NCBI GenBank assembly: GCA_021775875.1
Contig: JAJFHA010000017.1
Location: forward strand, 1-64,000
DNA: 64,000 nt
Origin: Hyphomicrobiales bacterium
GTDB lineage: Bacteria > Pseudomonadota > Alphaproteobacteria > Rhizobiales > NORP267
Reading direction: 5' to 3'
Part shown: piece by piece, positions 54,798 to 64,000 of the stretch
Layout: every line of letters begins with the position of its first letter
Position numbering within the stretch: the first letter of the stretch is position 1
Position numbers and translations under genes: made by a program
Notes under the pieces: model-generated
What the model saw: the letters and a program-made list of their open reading frames with translations, nothing else
Database searches by the model: none
What the model was told of the DNA's origin: nothing

Positions 54798-55790
54798 TCA
54801 AACCAATCTGTCGGATTTCGCAAGATCCATCAGGGACGTTTCCGGGCGTGCTCCCATATGGCTGATCACTTCCGCCGCGGCCATGGCACCAAGCCGGGCG
54901 CAATCAAGCCATGGCAGCTTTCGGGAAAGACCATACAGAAATCCAGCAGCAAACAAATCCCCCGCCCCGGTGGTATCGACAACCTGTTCGACGTGTTTTG
55001 CTGGCACCTGGCTGATCTTGTCTTTGGACGTGATTACCGCCCCGTCTGCACTTCTGGTAAGGACACCAAGCGGGCAGTCGCGGCGCACCTTTTCACATGC
55101 CTCATCAAACGATGAGACTTCATAAAGCGAAATAATTTCGGCTTCGTTGGCGAACAGAATATCAACTTCGTCGTTTACAAGAACCCGGAATTCTTCCCGG
55201 TGACGATCCACACAAAATGAATCGGATAGCGTTAGCGCCACCCGGCCACCATGTTTGTGGGTAAGGCGGGCGGCCTTGTAAAAGGCTTCCTTGGCGGGGG
55301 CCGGATCAAACAGATAGCCTTCCAGATAGACGATATCGGCCTTCGCGATATCGTCTTCATTGACATCACCGGGCCCTAGCGTCTGGCTGGCACCAAGAAA
55401 TGTATTCATGGTGCGCTCCCCGTCCGGTGTCACCAAAATCAGACACCGCGCAGTTGGGTCGCCCTCGGTACGCGCGGGCGTTACATAATCCACCCCAAGC
55501 GCACTGATATCATGGCGAAATACTTTGCCAAGCTGATCAGATTGAACGGTGCCGATAAACCCGGTTTCAGCACCAAACGAAGCTAGCCCGGAAATTGTAT
55601 TGGCAGCCGAACCGCCAGATATTTCAATCCCCGGCCCCATAGCGGCATAGAGGTTTTCGGCCTCCACCGCATCGATCAATTGCATGCCGCCTTTGGCAAG
55701 ACCGCGTCCTTTGAGAAATTCATCATCAGCACGCGTTAAAACGTCGACAATCGCGTTACCGATTCCAAGCACATCATATTTATCAGCCAT
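54798..55790 (-). CDS. Adenosine kinase (PfkB family)
   Basis: GNAIVDVLTRADDEFL; VVDTTGAGDLFAAGFLYGL. Confidence 0.94.
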   Translation of the reverse strand: MADKYDVLGIGNAIVDVLTRADDEFLKGRGLAKGGMQLIDAVEAENLYAAMGPGIEISGGSAANTISGLASFGAETGFIGTVQSDQLGKVFRHDISALGVDYVTPARTEGDPTARCLILVTPDGERTMNTFLGASQTLGPGDVNEDDIAKADIVYLEGYLFDPAPAKEAFYKAARLTHKHGGRVALTLSDSFCVDRHREEFRVLVNDEVDILFANEAEIISLYEVSSFDEACEKVRRDCPLGVLTRSADGAVITSKDKISQVPAKHVEQVVDTTGAGDLFAAGFLYGLSRKLPWLDCARLGAMAAAEVISHMGARPETSLMDLAKSDRLV

Positions 55791-55984
55791 GGGGCGTCCT
55801 GTTTCAGGTTTTCTGCGAAGCTATGATTCTGCGCTGGATTATAGAGTCAGGCCTCTCTAATTCCAGTCAAATCTATGGTCCATTGGCTGGCCTGGAAAAA
55901 GCTCTTTGGCCCTTGTTCCTGCGCCGGCAAACAACTATCTGAAGTGGCGGGTAATTCCTTGTTTTAATTTATCTGGAAACGTAA

Positions 55985-56677
55985 ATGCTTGATGCTGCCC
56001 TGACATCCTTTCGCCAGGTTTTAACGCCGCCATTTCGCTCTGTGCTGTGGCGTTCGCTTGGAATAACCATTGCCGGTCTGGTCGTGATCTGGTTCGGAAT
56101 CCAGGCATTATTCGGTTATTTTATAGTAATCCCGTGGCCCTGGGTCGAGACCATGCTGGCGATTGTCGCAGGCCTTGGGATGGTGATCGGCATGACCTTT
56201 CTGATCGCCCCGGTCTCATCCATCGTTGCCGGGCTGTTTCTCGATGAAATCGCCGATCAGGTAGAAGCAGAGCATTACCCGAACGATGTTCCGGGCACCG
56301 CCCTGCCGGTCGTAAAGGCAACATTGCTGGCATCCAAATTTGCCGGATTGGTAATCCTGGTAAATATCATGGCGCTACTTTTGCTGCTCATTCCGGGCAT
56401 CAACCTGATCGCTTTTTTTGGCGCCAACGGCTATCTGCTCGGCCGGGAATTTTTCGAACTGGCCGGCCTGCGCCACCGTTCCCATGAACAGGTAACGGCG
56501 TTGCGAAAAGCCAATCAGATCCGGGTCTTTATGGCCGGTCTGATCATTGTCGGCTTGCTGGCGATCCCGATCCTCAATCTGCTGACGCCTATATTCGCCA
56601 CCACCTTCATGGTACATATCTACAAGCAGGCCGAAGCGCGTCAGCCAAGGGGTGTTCCTGAACAGCGATTGCGCTAA
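55985..56677 (+). CDS. EI24/CysZ-like membrane protein
   Basis: Four-TM architecture; NGYLLGREFFELAGLRH. Confidence 0.85.
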   Translation: MLDAALTSFRQVLTPPFRSVLWRSLGITIAGLVVIWFGIQALFGYFIVIPWPWVETMLAIVAGLGMVIGMTFLIAPVSSIVAGLFLDEIADQVEAEHYPNDVPGTALPVVKATLLASKFAGLVILVNIMALLLLLIPGINLIAFFGANGYLLGREFFELAGLRHRSHEQVTALRKANQIRVFMAGLIIVGLLAIPILNLLTPIFATTFMVHIYKQAEARQPRGVPEQRLR

Positions 56678-56689
56678 AGTCTGCGGGTC

Positions 56690-59600
56690 ATGAGCCTTTT
56701 CAACAAACGCATACTCAAAAAATCTATTGGCAATCCAGCGCCGATCCCGTCTGCCCATTTGGAAATTCTTTCAAACTGGGCACGCACCATAAATGATCGC
56801 AGTATCTTTTCCGAAAACGAAACCCAGATCGAAGGTGATTTCAAATCCCGCATAATCGAGGCCGTACTTGGCTATATTCCGGCCGGGCTGGAGGCACCGC
56901 AAACGGTTGCGGTGCAGGAATTGATCGCGGGTGGCCGGGTTGATCTGGCGCTCGGATCGTTTGGTGATGACCGCCGGATCATCGCCCCGTTCGAATTAAA
57001 GGGCGCGAAAACCCGCGACCTTGACGCCCCAATATCGGGACGCCGGGAGACCCCGGTCGAACAGGCATGGCGCTATGCCCGGAAAAACAGCGGGACAAAA
57101 TGGGTTCTGGTATCGAATTATCTTGAAATCAGGCTCTATTCCTACGCGCTTGGCGAGCAGGAATATGAGGCTTTTTTCCTCAAAGACCTGACCGACCCGG
57201 ATGAATATGCCCGGTTTAGGCTTTTGTTGTCGGCGGAAAATTTGCTGTCCGGCAACACCCAAACCCTGCTCGATGAAAGCGGGCGCGCCGATAAGGAAAT
57301 CGGCGAAGCCCTGTACCGCGAATACCGCACCCTGCGCGAAACCCTGATCGCTGTGATCCCGGTAAAAAATTCAAGCATCGATGCCGTGACGGCGGTGGGT
57401 GCCGCCCAGAAAATCCTCGACCGGATTCTTTTTGTGGCTTTTGCCGAAGATACCGGGTTGCTGCCGGCACGCTCCCTTGAGCAGGCCTATCAACATGCCG
57501 ATCCGTATAATCCCCGGCCCGTTTGGCAAAATTTTCTCAGCCTGTTCCGCGCCGTGGATGAGGGCAACAAGGGTCTGAATATTCCGAAATATAATGGTGG
57601 CCTGTTTCAGCCTGACCCGGCGGTCGATGAAATCGAGCTGCCCGACGAGATTTGCGAAGGCTTCAAGCGGATCGGGTCTTATGATTTCGAAACCGAAGTC
57701 GGCGTCACCATTCTGGGGCGCATTTTCGAACAATCGGTCTCGGACCTTGAGCGCCTTCTGGCCCGCGCCCGGGGGGATGCTGAAGACGATTCGGACAAGA
57801 CCGGGGCAACCGGGCGGCGCAAGCGCGACGGCATCGTCTACACGCCTGATTATATCGCCCGCTTCATCGTCGAGCGTACTTTGGGCACCCACATCAACGA
57901 AATATTCCGTGCCACCATGGCGAAACATGCCAGAGGCGATGCCGACGATTATGACAATTTGCAATTCGCGCAAAATTCAGAACGCGGCAAAGCCACATGG
58001 AACAAGCGCGAACTGGAGGCCTGGACAGAATTCAGGTTTAAACTGCAAACCCTGCGGGTTGTTGATCCGGCCTGCGGGTCGGGGGTGTTTCTGGTCACCG
58101 CTTTTGACTATCTGAAAAGCGAATATGACAAGGTCAACGCCAAAATGGCGGAATTGCGCGGTAGCCCGGACCTGTTCGATCCCGACGCCGAAATTCTCAG
58201 CCAAAATCTCTACGGCGTTGATGTCAATGCCGAGAGCGTCGAGATCACCAAATTATCGCTCTGGCTGAAAACCGCCAAAAAAGGCAAGGAACTGGCCAGC
58301 CTTGACCACACCATCCGGGTTGGCGACAGCCTGATCGAAGATTCAAATTTCGCCTATCTGGAACACGGCTTCACCTGGCAAAAAGCGTTCCCCGAAGTGT
58401 TCGCCAATGGCGGCTTCGATGTGGTGCTTGGTAACCCGCCTTATGTCAGGCAGGAATTATTGTCGCCCCTGAAACCGTATTTGCAAAAGCGCTTTGAGGT
58501 TTATCACGGCGTCGCCGACCTCTATTGTTATTTCTTCGAGCGCGGCCTGCGTTTGCTGAAACCCGGTGGACGGCTGGGCTATATTTCTTCCAGCACTTTT
58601 TTCAAGACCAATTCCGGCAAGCCGTTGCGGGCCTATCTGCCAAATGCGGCGACGTTAGAGACCATCACGGATTTTGGTGATCTGCAAATTTTTGACGGTG
58701 TCACCACCTACCCGGCAATCCTCACCATGCAGCGCCGGGAGATGCCGAAAGACCATGCTTTACATTTCTGGAAGCTGGATGAAATCCCCCGCGAAAATTT
58801 CTCGAAAAGCTTTGACGCGCACGCGGAAAATTTCCCGCAAGACGCATTGACGCAGGCAAGTTGGCAACTGGAAAACCCTGCGCTCCGGGCCTTGCGCACC
58901 AAAATTGTTGAGGGAAAACAGACTCTGAAACAGGTCTATGGTTCACCATATCGCGGCGTCCTGACCGGTCGCAACGAAGCCTTCGTTATCGACCGGCAAG
59001 TGCGCGACCGGCTGGTAACGGAGGACCCGAAATCAGAAGAAATTCTGAAACCCGTATTAAAGGGAAACGAGTTGAAAAGGTGGCGAATCGAACCTGAAGA
59101 CCTTTGGCTTATATTGTTTCCGAAAGGTTGGACCGGACAAAATGTAATGACTGATAATGAAGAAACGGCTTGGAATTGGTTGACTGAACAATACCCTGCG
59201 ATTGCTGGTTGGCTTTTACCTTTCGCCGCAGTTTGCCGAAAAAGAACCGATAAGGGTAATTTTTGGTGGGAATTACGAGCGTGTGATTATTATGAGCAAT
59301 TCAAAAAACCAAAAATCTCTTATATAGAAATTTGCTCTTGGGCACCGTTTTCGTTCGATGATAAACAAAGATATCAGGAAGCCACAACTTTTTTTATTCC
59401 AGCAGCTGATCGTTTTTTGTTAGCTCTTTTGAATTCCAATCCGATATGGTTTTTTTGGGCAGCCACCACGTCATTTCTTCGGGGTGGTTATCAGCGCATG
59501 AAGAATCAATATGTTGAACCAGTCCCCATCCCCCCGGCCTTCGACACCGATAAAGCCGCGCTCGCCCGCCTCGCCGAAGCTTGCCAATTGGCGGCGGAAG

Positions 59601-59926
59601 CGCGCTACGAAAAGCAGGAGGCTTTGCGCCGCCGCATTCCTGATCTGTGCCCGCCGGACCGCGACCCAAAGCTCAATACAAAACTCAAAAACTGGTGGGT
59701 GCTGGATGATTTTAGGGTCTTCCGGGCCGAAGTGAAAAAGCACTTCAAGGCCGATATCCCCTTGGCCGAGCGCACCGACTGGGAAACCTGGTTCACCCGC
59801 GAAAGGGGAGAGATTGCCCGCCTGTCTTCAGAAATCGCCCGCTTTGAGGCCGATATCAACAAAATCGTCTACCGCCTGTTTGACTTGACCTCAGACGAAA
59901 TCACCTTGCTGGAAGCAAATATCTGA
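56690..59926 (+). CDS. Single-chain type IIG-like restriction-modification enzyme (Eco57I-like methylase domain)
   Basis: N-terminal RVDLALGSFGDDRRIIAPFELKGAK (PD-(D/E)XK-like); DPACGSGVFLVTA motif I; NPPYVRQ motif IV; C-terminal recognition region. Confidence 0.88.
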   Translation: MSLFNKRILKKSIGNPAPIPSAHLEILSNWARTINDRSIFSENETQIEGDFKSRIIEAVLGYIPAGLEAPQTVAVQELIAGGRVDLALGSFGDDRRIIAPFELKGAKTRDLDAPISGRRETPVEQAWRYARKNSGTKWVLVSNYLEIRLYSYALGEQEYEAFFLKDLTDPDEYARFRLLLSAENLLSGNTQTLLDESGRADKEIGEALYREYRTLRETLIAVIPVKNSSIDAVTAVGAAQKILDRILFVAFAEDTGLLPARSLEQAYQHADPYNPRPVWQNFLSLFRAVDEGNKGLNIPKYNGGLFQPDPAVDEIELPDEICEGFKRIGSYDFETEVGVTILGRIFEQSVSDLERLLARARGDAEDDSDKTGATGRRKRDGIVYTPDYIARFIVERTLGTHINEIFRATMAKHARGDADDYDNLQFAQNSERGKATWNKRELEAWTEFRFKLQTLRVVDPACGSGVFLVTAFDYLKSEYDKVNAKMAELRGSPDLFDPDAEILSQNLYGVDVNAESVEITKLSLWLKTAKKGKELASLDHTIRVGDSLIEDSNFAYLEHGFTWQKAFPEVFANGGFDVVLGNPPYVRQELLSPLKPYLQKRFEVYHGVADLYCYFFERGLRLLKPGGRLGYISSSTFFKTNSGKPLRAYLPNAATLETITDFGDLQIFDGVTTYPAILTMQRREMPKDHALHFWKLDEIPRENFSKSFDAHAENFPQDALTQASWQLENPALRALRTKIVEGKQTLKQVYGSPYRGVLTGRNEAFVIDRQVRDRLVTEDPKSEEILKPVLKGNELKRWRIEPEDLWLILFPKGWTGQNVMTDNEETAWNWLTEQYPAIAGWLLPFAAVCRKRTDKGNFWWELRACDYYEQFKKPKISYIEICSWAPFSFDDKQRYQEATTFFIPAADRFLLALLNSNPIWFFWAATTSFLRGGYQRMKNQYVEPVPIPPAFDTDKAALARLAEACQLAAEARYEKQEALRRRIPDLCPPDRDPKLNTKLKNWWVLDDFRVFRAEVKKHFKADIPLAERTDWETWFTRERGEIARLSSEIARFEADINKIVYRLFDLTSDEITLLEANI

Positions 59927-59970
59927 CGCCTTCATTCTGGTATTCACCGGAATTTCGATGAGGATGGCAA

Positions 59971-60021
59971 CCCCTCACCCTGTCCCTCTCCCACCGGGGA
60001 GAGGGGACGGAGACGGCGAGG
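59971..60021. repeat. Palindromic intergenic repeat
   Basis: GTCCCTCTCCC-ACCG-GGGAGAGGGGAC. Confidence 0.75.
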
Positions 60022-60057
60022 TTAATGTTTGTTGAAATTCCCGAACCAAGCGGCCAC

Positions 60058-60194
60058 CTCGTCATCCCGGACAAGCAGCGGCCGGGATGGTTTACATGCC
60101 TCGATGCTGACCCGCCGCGCGATCCGGGATCCAGTCTAGCGATTTCGCTATGGCAACATTGCTCTGGATTCCGGCTTATCGCCGGAATGACGAA
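60058..60194. repeat. Intergenic element with terminal inverted repeats CGTCATCCCGG/CCGGAATGACG
   Basis: CTCGTCATCCCGGACAAGC...GATCCGGGATCCAG...CTGGATTCCGGCTTATCGCCGGAATGACGA. Confidence 0.75.
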
Positions 60195-60209
60195 TGAGGG
60201 AAACCCCGC

Positions 60210-60938
60210 CTAAAGCATATCGGTCTTGTCTTCAAAAAGGCAGAGATCGGAAATCAGACATGCCGGGCAATCGGGTTTACGCGCTTTGCACACATAGCGC
60301 CCGTGCAGGATCAGCCAGTGATGGGCATGGAGCCCGAATTCTTCAGGCACATTGGCATCAAGCGCTTTTTCAACTGCCAGCACATCTTTGCCGGGTGCCA
60401 GACCGGTGCGGTTCGAGATGCGGAAAATATGGGTGTCCACCGCCATGGTCGGGTGCCCGAAAGCGATATTGAGGACCACATTGGCGGTCTTGCGGCCAAC
60501 GCCGGGTAAGGAAACAAGGGCGTCGCGGTCTTCGGGAATTTTGCCGTCAAATTCAGCAATCAGTTTTTCGGAAAGGCCAATGACATTTTTCGCCTTGTTG
60601 CGAAACAGACCGATAGTGCGGATATGGTCCCGGACTTGATCTTCGCCAAGCGCCAGCATCTTCTGTGGCGTATCGGCAATCTCGAATAAAGCTTTGGTCG
60701 CCTTGTTGACACCGGCATCGGTCGCTTGGGCTGATAATACCACTGCCACCAGCAGGGTAAAATGATTGATATAATCAAGTTCGCCCTTCGGGTGCGGATC
60801 ATTATCCCGGAACCGCTTGAAAATCTCGAACCGGGCTGGTTCGTCAAGCGGTTTTGATAATCCGGGCGCCGGTTTTTTCGCCTGTACTGGTTTTTTCGCC
60901 CGCGCTGGTTTTTTCGTATGTGTCTTGGATTTAGCCAT
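60210..60938 (-). CDS. nth: Endonuclease III
   Basis: LPGVGRKTANVVLNIAFGHPTMAVDTHIFRISNRTGLAPGK; C-terminal Fe-S Cys cluster CKARKPDCPACLISDLC. Confidence 0.97.
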   Translation of the reverse strand: MAKSKTHTKKPARAKKPVQAKKPAPGLSKPLDEPARFEIFKRFRDNDPHPKGELDYINHFTLLVAVVLSAQATDAGVNKATKALFEIADTPQKMLALGEDQVRDHIRTIGLFRNKAKNVIGLSEKLIAEFDGKIPEDRDALVSLPGVGRKTANVVLNIAFGHPTMAVDTHIFRISNRTGLAPGKDVLAVEKALDANVPEEFGLHAHHWLILHGRYVCKARKPDCPACLISDLCLFEDKTDML

Positions 60939-61145
60939 GGCTGACCTATACTCGGGGTCTGCGCGGCCCCGCAACCCGATTCCTGTTTTTATTCCGGAGC
61001 TTCGCCATGGCCGGGGAAAAACCTGAAACCTGATCAGGAAACGGGTGGCGGAAGGGATCAGGAATACCAATAATGAGGCTGAAGATAATAACCAAGGACA
61101 TGTCCCATGTTGCTCGATCCAGTCGCCCCGCAAGGAGGGCATAAA

Positions 61146-62039
61146 ATGGCTCCGATAAATTCAAGCCCGGCGGATGATTATGATGCGGTGCGCCGGTCGG
61201 TCGAATATCTGATCGACAATTGGCGCAACCAGCCGCCTCTGGGGGCGGTCGCGAAGCATGTGGGATTGAACGAGACCCGGTTTCAGAAATTGTTCAAGCG
61301 CTGGGCCGGGATCTCACCCAAGGATTTTGTCCAGGCCCTGACCATCGATCATGCCCGGTATCTGTTGCGCGATTCAGCGTCTATTCTGGATGCGGCCTAT
61401 GAGGTCGGCCTGTCCGGGCCGGGCCGGTTGCATGACCTATTCGTGACCCACGAGGCCATGACACCCGGCGAATATAAGGCCGGTGGTGCGGGGCTTGAAA
61501 TGATCTACGGGTTTCATGATTGCCCGTTTGGTGAAGCTCTGGTCATGGCGACTTCACGAGGCTTGTCCGGGCTTGCTTTTTGCAATGATATCCGGGGCCG
61601 GGCACCGACGCTTGCCGATATGATCCGACGCTGGCCCAACGCGACTTTCCGGGAAGACCCCGATGCCACGGCTCACTATGCCGCCCGGATTTTCGACCCT
61701 GAACAATGGCGCAGCGAAGAACCCTTACGGGTCGTCATGATAGGCACGGATTTCGAGATCCGGGTCTGGGAAAAATTGCTACGCATTCCTGTCGGTGCAG
61801 CCACCACATATGGCGATCTGGCGGCGGCGTTAGGCAAACCAAAAGCCGCCCGCGCGGTCGGCTCTGCAGTTGGCCGCAATCCGGTTTCTTTCGTGGTGCC
61901 ATGCCACCGGGTGCTGGGCAAAACCGGCAGCGTCACCGGCTATCATTGGGGCGTGACGCGCAAGCACGCCATCATTGGCTGGGAGACCGGGCTGATCAAT
62001 AAATCTTCAGAATCCCTCTCCCTCGGGGATTTTGGGTAA
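61146..62039 (+). CDS. Ada-like protein: AraC-type HTH plus methylated-DNA-protein-cysteine methyltransferase
   Basis: HTH HVGLNETRFQKLFKRWAGISPKDFVQAL; VVPCHRVLGKTGSVTGYHWG. Confidence 0.95.
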   Translation: MAPINSSPADDYDAVRRSVEYLIDNWRNQPPLGAVAKHVGLNETRFQKLFKRWAGISPKDFVQALTIDHARYLLRDSASILDAAYEVGLSGPGRLHDLFVTHEAMTPGEYKAGGAGLEMIYGFHDCPFGEALVMATSRGLSGLAFCNDIRGRAPTLADMIRRWPNATFREDPDATAHYAARIFDPEQWRSEEPLRVVMIGTDFEIRVWEKLLRIPVGAATTYGDLAAALGKPKAARAVGSAVGRNPVSFVVPCHRVLGKTGSVTGYHWGVTRKHAIIGWETGLINKSSESLSLGDFG

Positions 62040-62360
62040 TTCACAACCATTTTGTTCCGCGAGATCAGATAACACCAAATTTCGTCGAACAATGGCGTCT
62101 TGTTCGCTTTCTATTGAATTTGACGCATCGATCATCAAAGGCGACATCAATAGAAAGCCAATATTATTGGCAAGCCGCGTCTGCTTTTCACTGTCAAGAT
62201 CAGCGATTCGCCTCAGATTAAACTCGTATTCTGCGGAAATGTGATTGCAGGATAAATTCATATCGCTAGACCGGGTTTCAGTTACTTCATTCGCCACCCG
62301 ACCGCCGCAACCGGTTACACATACAACAATTAGCAACGTGAAAATGAATCTAACGTGCAA
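62007..62360 (-). CDS. Small predicted lipoprotein, uncharacterised (probable TTG start)
   Basis: LHVRFIFTLLIVVCVTGCGG signal/lipobox. Confidence 0.6.
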   Translation of the reverse strand: MHVRFIFTLLIVVCVTGCGGRVANEVTETRSSDMNLSCNHISAEYEFNLRRIADLDSEKQTRLANNIGFLLMSPLMIDASNSIESEQDAIVRRNLVLSDLAEQNGCELPKIPEGEGF

Positions 62361-62448
62361 ATTTGTAATCCCCGATGTATGATTTACTTTGATTTTTCTG
62401 TAAGCGAGTCTATTCGTTATTTCGGTTTTGTGTGGAGATATATTTAAA

Positions 62449-62988
62449 ATGAATTTTCGTCTTGTGTTTCTGGTATGTACGGCCTTCCTTCTTGCAGGCT
62501 GTGCATCCGGCGCACGTCCTGGCGCCATGACTACAGGAATAACAAATAATATTGTAATTACTGAAAATTCAAAATTACACAAATCTATTTCATTGATCGA
62601 AACTACCGGTGGTCGGGAGACCAATCCACTCTGGACATCGCAAGTTTCTTCGTCTGATTTTGAAGCGGCTCTTAAGCAATCACTTGCTCTCAACGCCATG
62701 CTTGCAGATGCCGACCCAAAATTTGAACTGAAAGCCGAGTTGTTGGGTCTCGATCAACCGGTAATCGGATTTGATTTTACGGTCACGGCAAGAGTGCATT
62801 ATGTCCTTATCGAGAAAGAAAATGGAAATGTGGTTTTTGAACAGGATATTGTTTCACCTTATACCGCAGATTTCTCTGACTCACTTGTTGCAGTTGAGCG
62901 TCTTCGGTTGGCGAATGAAGGTGCGGTAAAGGCGAATATCGAAATGTTCATTCAATCATTGCAACAAACGCCAGCATTGCGAAATTAA
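62449..62988 (+). CDS. Predicted lipoprotein, uncharacterised
   Basis: MNFRLVFLVCTAFLLAGCASG lipobox. Confidence 0.8.
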   Translation: MNFRLVFLVCTAFLLAGCASGARPGAMTTGITNNIVITENSKLHKSISLIETTGGRETNPLWTSQVSSSDFEAALKQSLALNAMLADADPKFELKAELLGLDQPVIGFDFTVTARVHYVLIEKENGNVVFEQDIVSPYTADFSDSLVAVERLRLANEGAVKANIEMFIQSLQQTPALRN

Positions 62989-62994
62989 CCTGTT

Positions 62995-63615
62995 TCAGGC
63001 TTCGAGAATACGCTTCTCCAGAACCCTGGTATCGTCTCCGAGACGATAAACCAGCGGTACGCCGGTGCCGAGATTGACGCCTGTAATTTCATCCCGGCCC
63101 AGTCCTTCAAGCACCATGACAAGGGCACGCAGGGAATTTCCATGGGCGGCGACAATGACTCTTTTCCCGGCCATCACATCGGGCAGGATTTTGGTCAGGT
63201 AATAGGGCAGCACCCGCGCTGCGGTATCCTTGAGGCTTTCACCACCGGGTGGCGGAATATCATAAGACCGGCGCCAGATATGGACCTGTTCGTCGCCCCA
63301 TTTTTTCCGCGCATCATCCTTGTTGAGGCCAACGAGGTCACCGTAATCGCGCTCATTCAGTGCTTCATCCTCGATGGTTTCAAGATCAGGCTGGCCGATC
63401 TCATCAAGGATCAACTCAAGTGTCTTTTGCGCCCGCTCCAGTTTGCTCGTATAGGCTAGGTCAAACTGCATCTCTTCGCCTGCCATCCGAACCCCGGCGG
63501 CTTTGGCCTCAATGATGCCTTTTTCCGTGAGGCTGACATCCTTCCAGCCGGTGAACAGGTTTTTGAGGTTCCATTCGCTCTGGCCGTGGCGCACAAGCAC
63601 TAAAAGTCGTTCCAT
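62995..63615 (-). CDS. gpmA: 2,3-bisphosphoglycerate-dependent phosphoglycerate mutase
   Basis: [54 protein letters not shown]. Confidence 0.97.
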   Translation of the reverse strand: MERLLVLVRHGQSEWNLKNLFTGWKDVSLTEKGIIEAKAAGVRMAGEEMQFDLAYTSKLERAQKTLELILDEIGQPDLETIEDEALNERDYGDLVGLNKDDARKKWGDEQVHIWRRSYDIPPPGGESLKDTAARVLPYYLTKILPDVMAGKRVIVAAHGNSLRALVMVLEGLGRDEITGVNLGTGVPLVYRLGDDTRVLEKRILEA

Positions 63616-63664
63616 AAATATCTCCATCAGGCAAATCAGGGATCGAGCCGAAAAGGTTCAGGGG

Positions 63665-64000
63665 TTACAGCCCCAACACGTCCGTCATGGTGTAAATTCC
63701 GGGCTTTTGGTCTTTGCCCCAAAGCAACGCGGCTACCGCACCACGGGCAAATACCGAGCGGTCTTCGGCCCGGTGGGTCAGTTCGATCCGCTCATGAGGC
63801 CCTGCCAAAAACACGCTATGGTCGCCAACAACCGAACCACCACGCAGCGTCGCAAACCCGATATCTCCCGGGTTTCGCGGGCCCGTATGGCCATCGCGGG
63901 CGCGAACAGACTTTGCTTCCAGATTGATATCGCGCCCTGCCGCCGCCGCCTTGCCGAGCAAATAGGCGGTTCCTGAAGGTGCATCCACCTTGTGACGATG
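63665..64000 (-). CDS. dapB: 4-hydroxy-tetrahydrodipicolinate reductase, N-terminus beyond window
   Basis: [19 protein letters not shown]...[29 protein letters not shown]. Confidence 0.95.
   Translation of the reverse strand, partial: HRHKVDAPSGTAYLLGKAAAAGRDINLEAKSVRARDGHTGPRNPGDIGFATLRGGSVVGDHSVFLAGPHERIELTHRAEDRSVFARGAVAALLWGKDQKPGIYTMTDVLGL

Overview
The window reads as an alphaproteobacterial chromosome segment covering the replication-origin neighbourhood. Recognisable core blocks are leuS-lptE-holA, parB-parA-rsmG-mnmG-mnmE with parS sites, rho-hemJ-hemE-[oriC]-PPRP-maf-aroE-coaE-dnaQ-secB, hslVU, hisB-hisH-hisA-hisF-hisE, and amtB-ftsK-lolA-xth. Accessory or unusual content: (1) a roughly 6 kb segment (about 2.1-8.2 kb) bracketed by an intact tRNA-Gly(GCC) and a diverged 3'-half copy of a tRNA-Gly plus its terminator. 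It carries a divergently regulated nitronate monooxygenase / GFA / tautomerase / NTF2-like / GST cassette with an HxlR regulator, and an ORF that appears fused to an IS3-type left end. (2) A glnK gene reduced to its first ~14 codons plus its last few, still behind a sigma54-like promoter and directly upstream of an intact amtB. (3) A structured, unassigned intergenic RNA candidate at ~18.55-18.66 kb. (4) A well-resolved oriC with DnaA boxes, an IHF consensus site and a TTAA-N7-TTAA CtrA-type box. (5) A single-chain type IIG-like restriction-modification gene with a strikingly AT-rich probable target-recognition segment, followed by palindromic repeats. I see no CRISPR array and no intact integrase. 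The best candidates for something new are the island cassette and the glnK remnant; neither can be called a new system from sequence alone.
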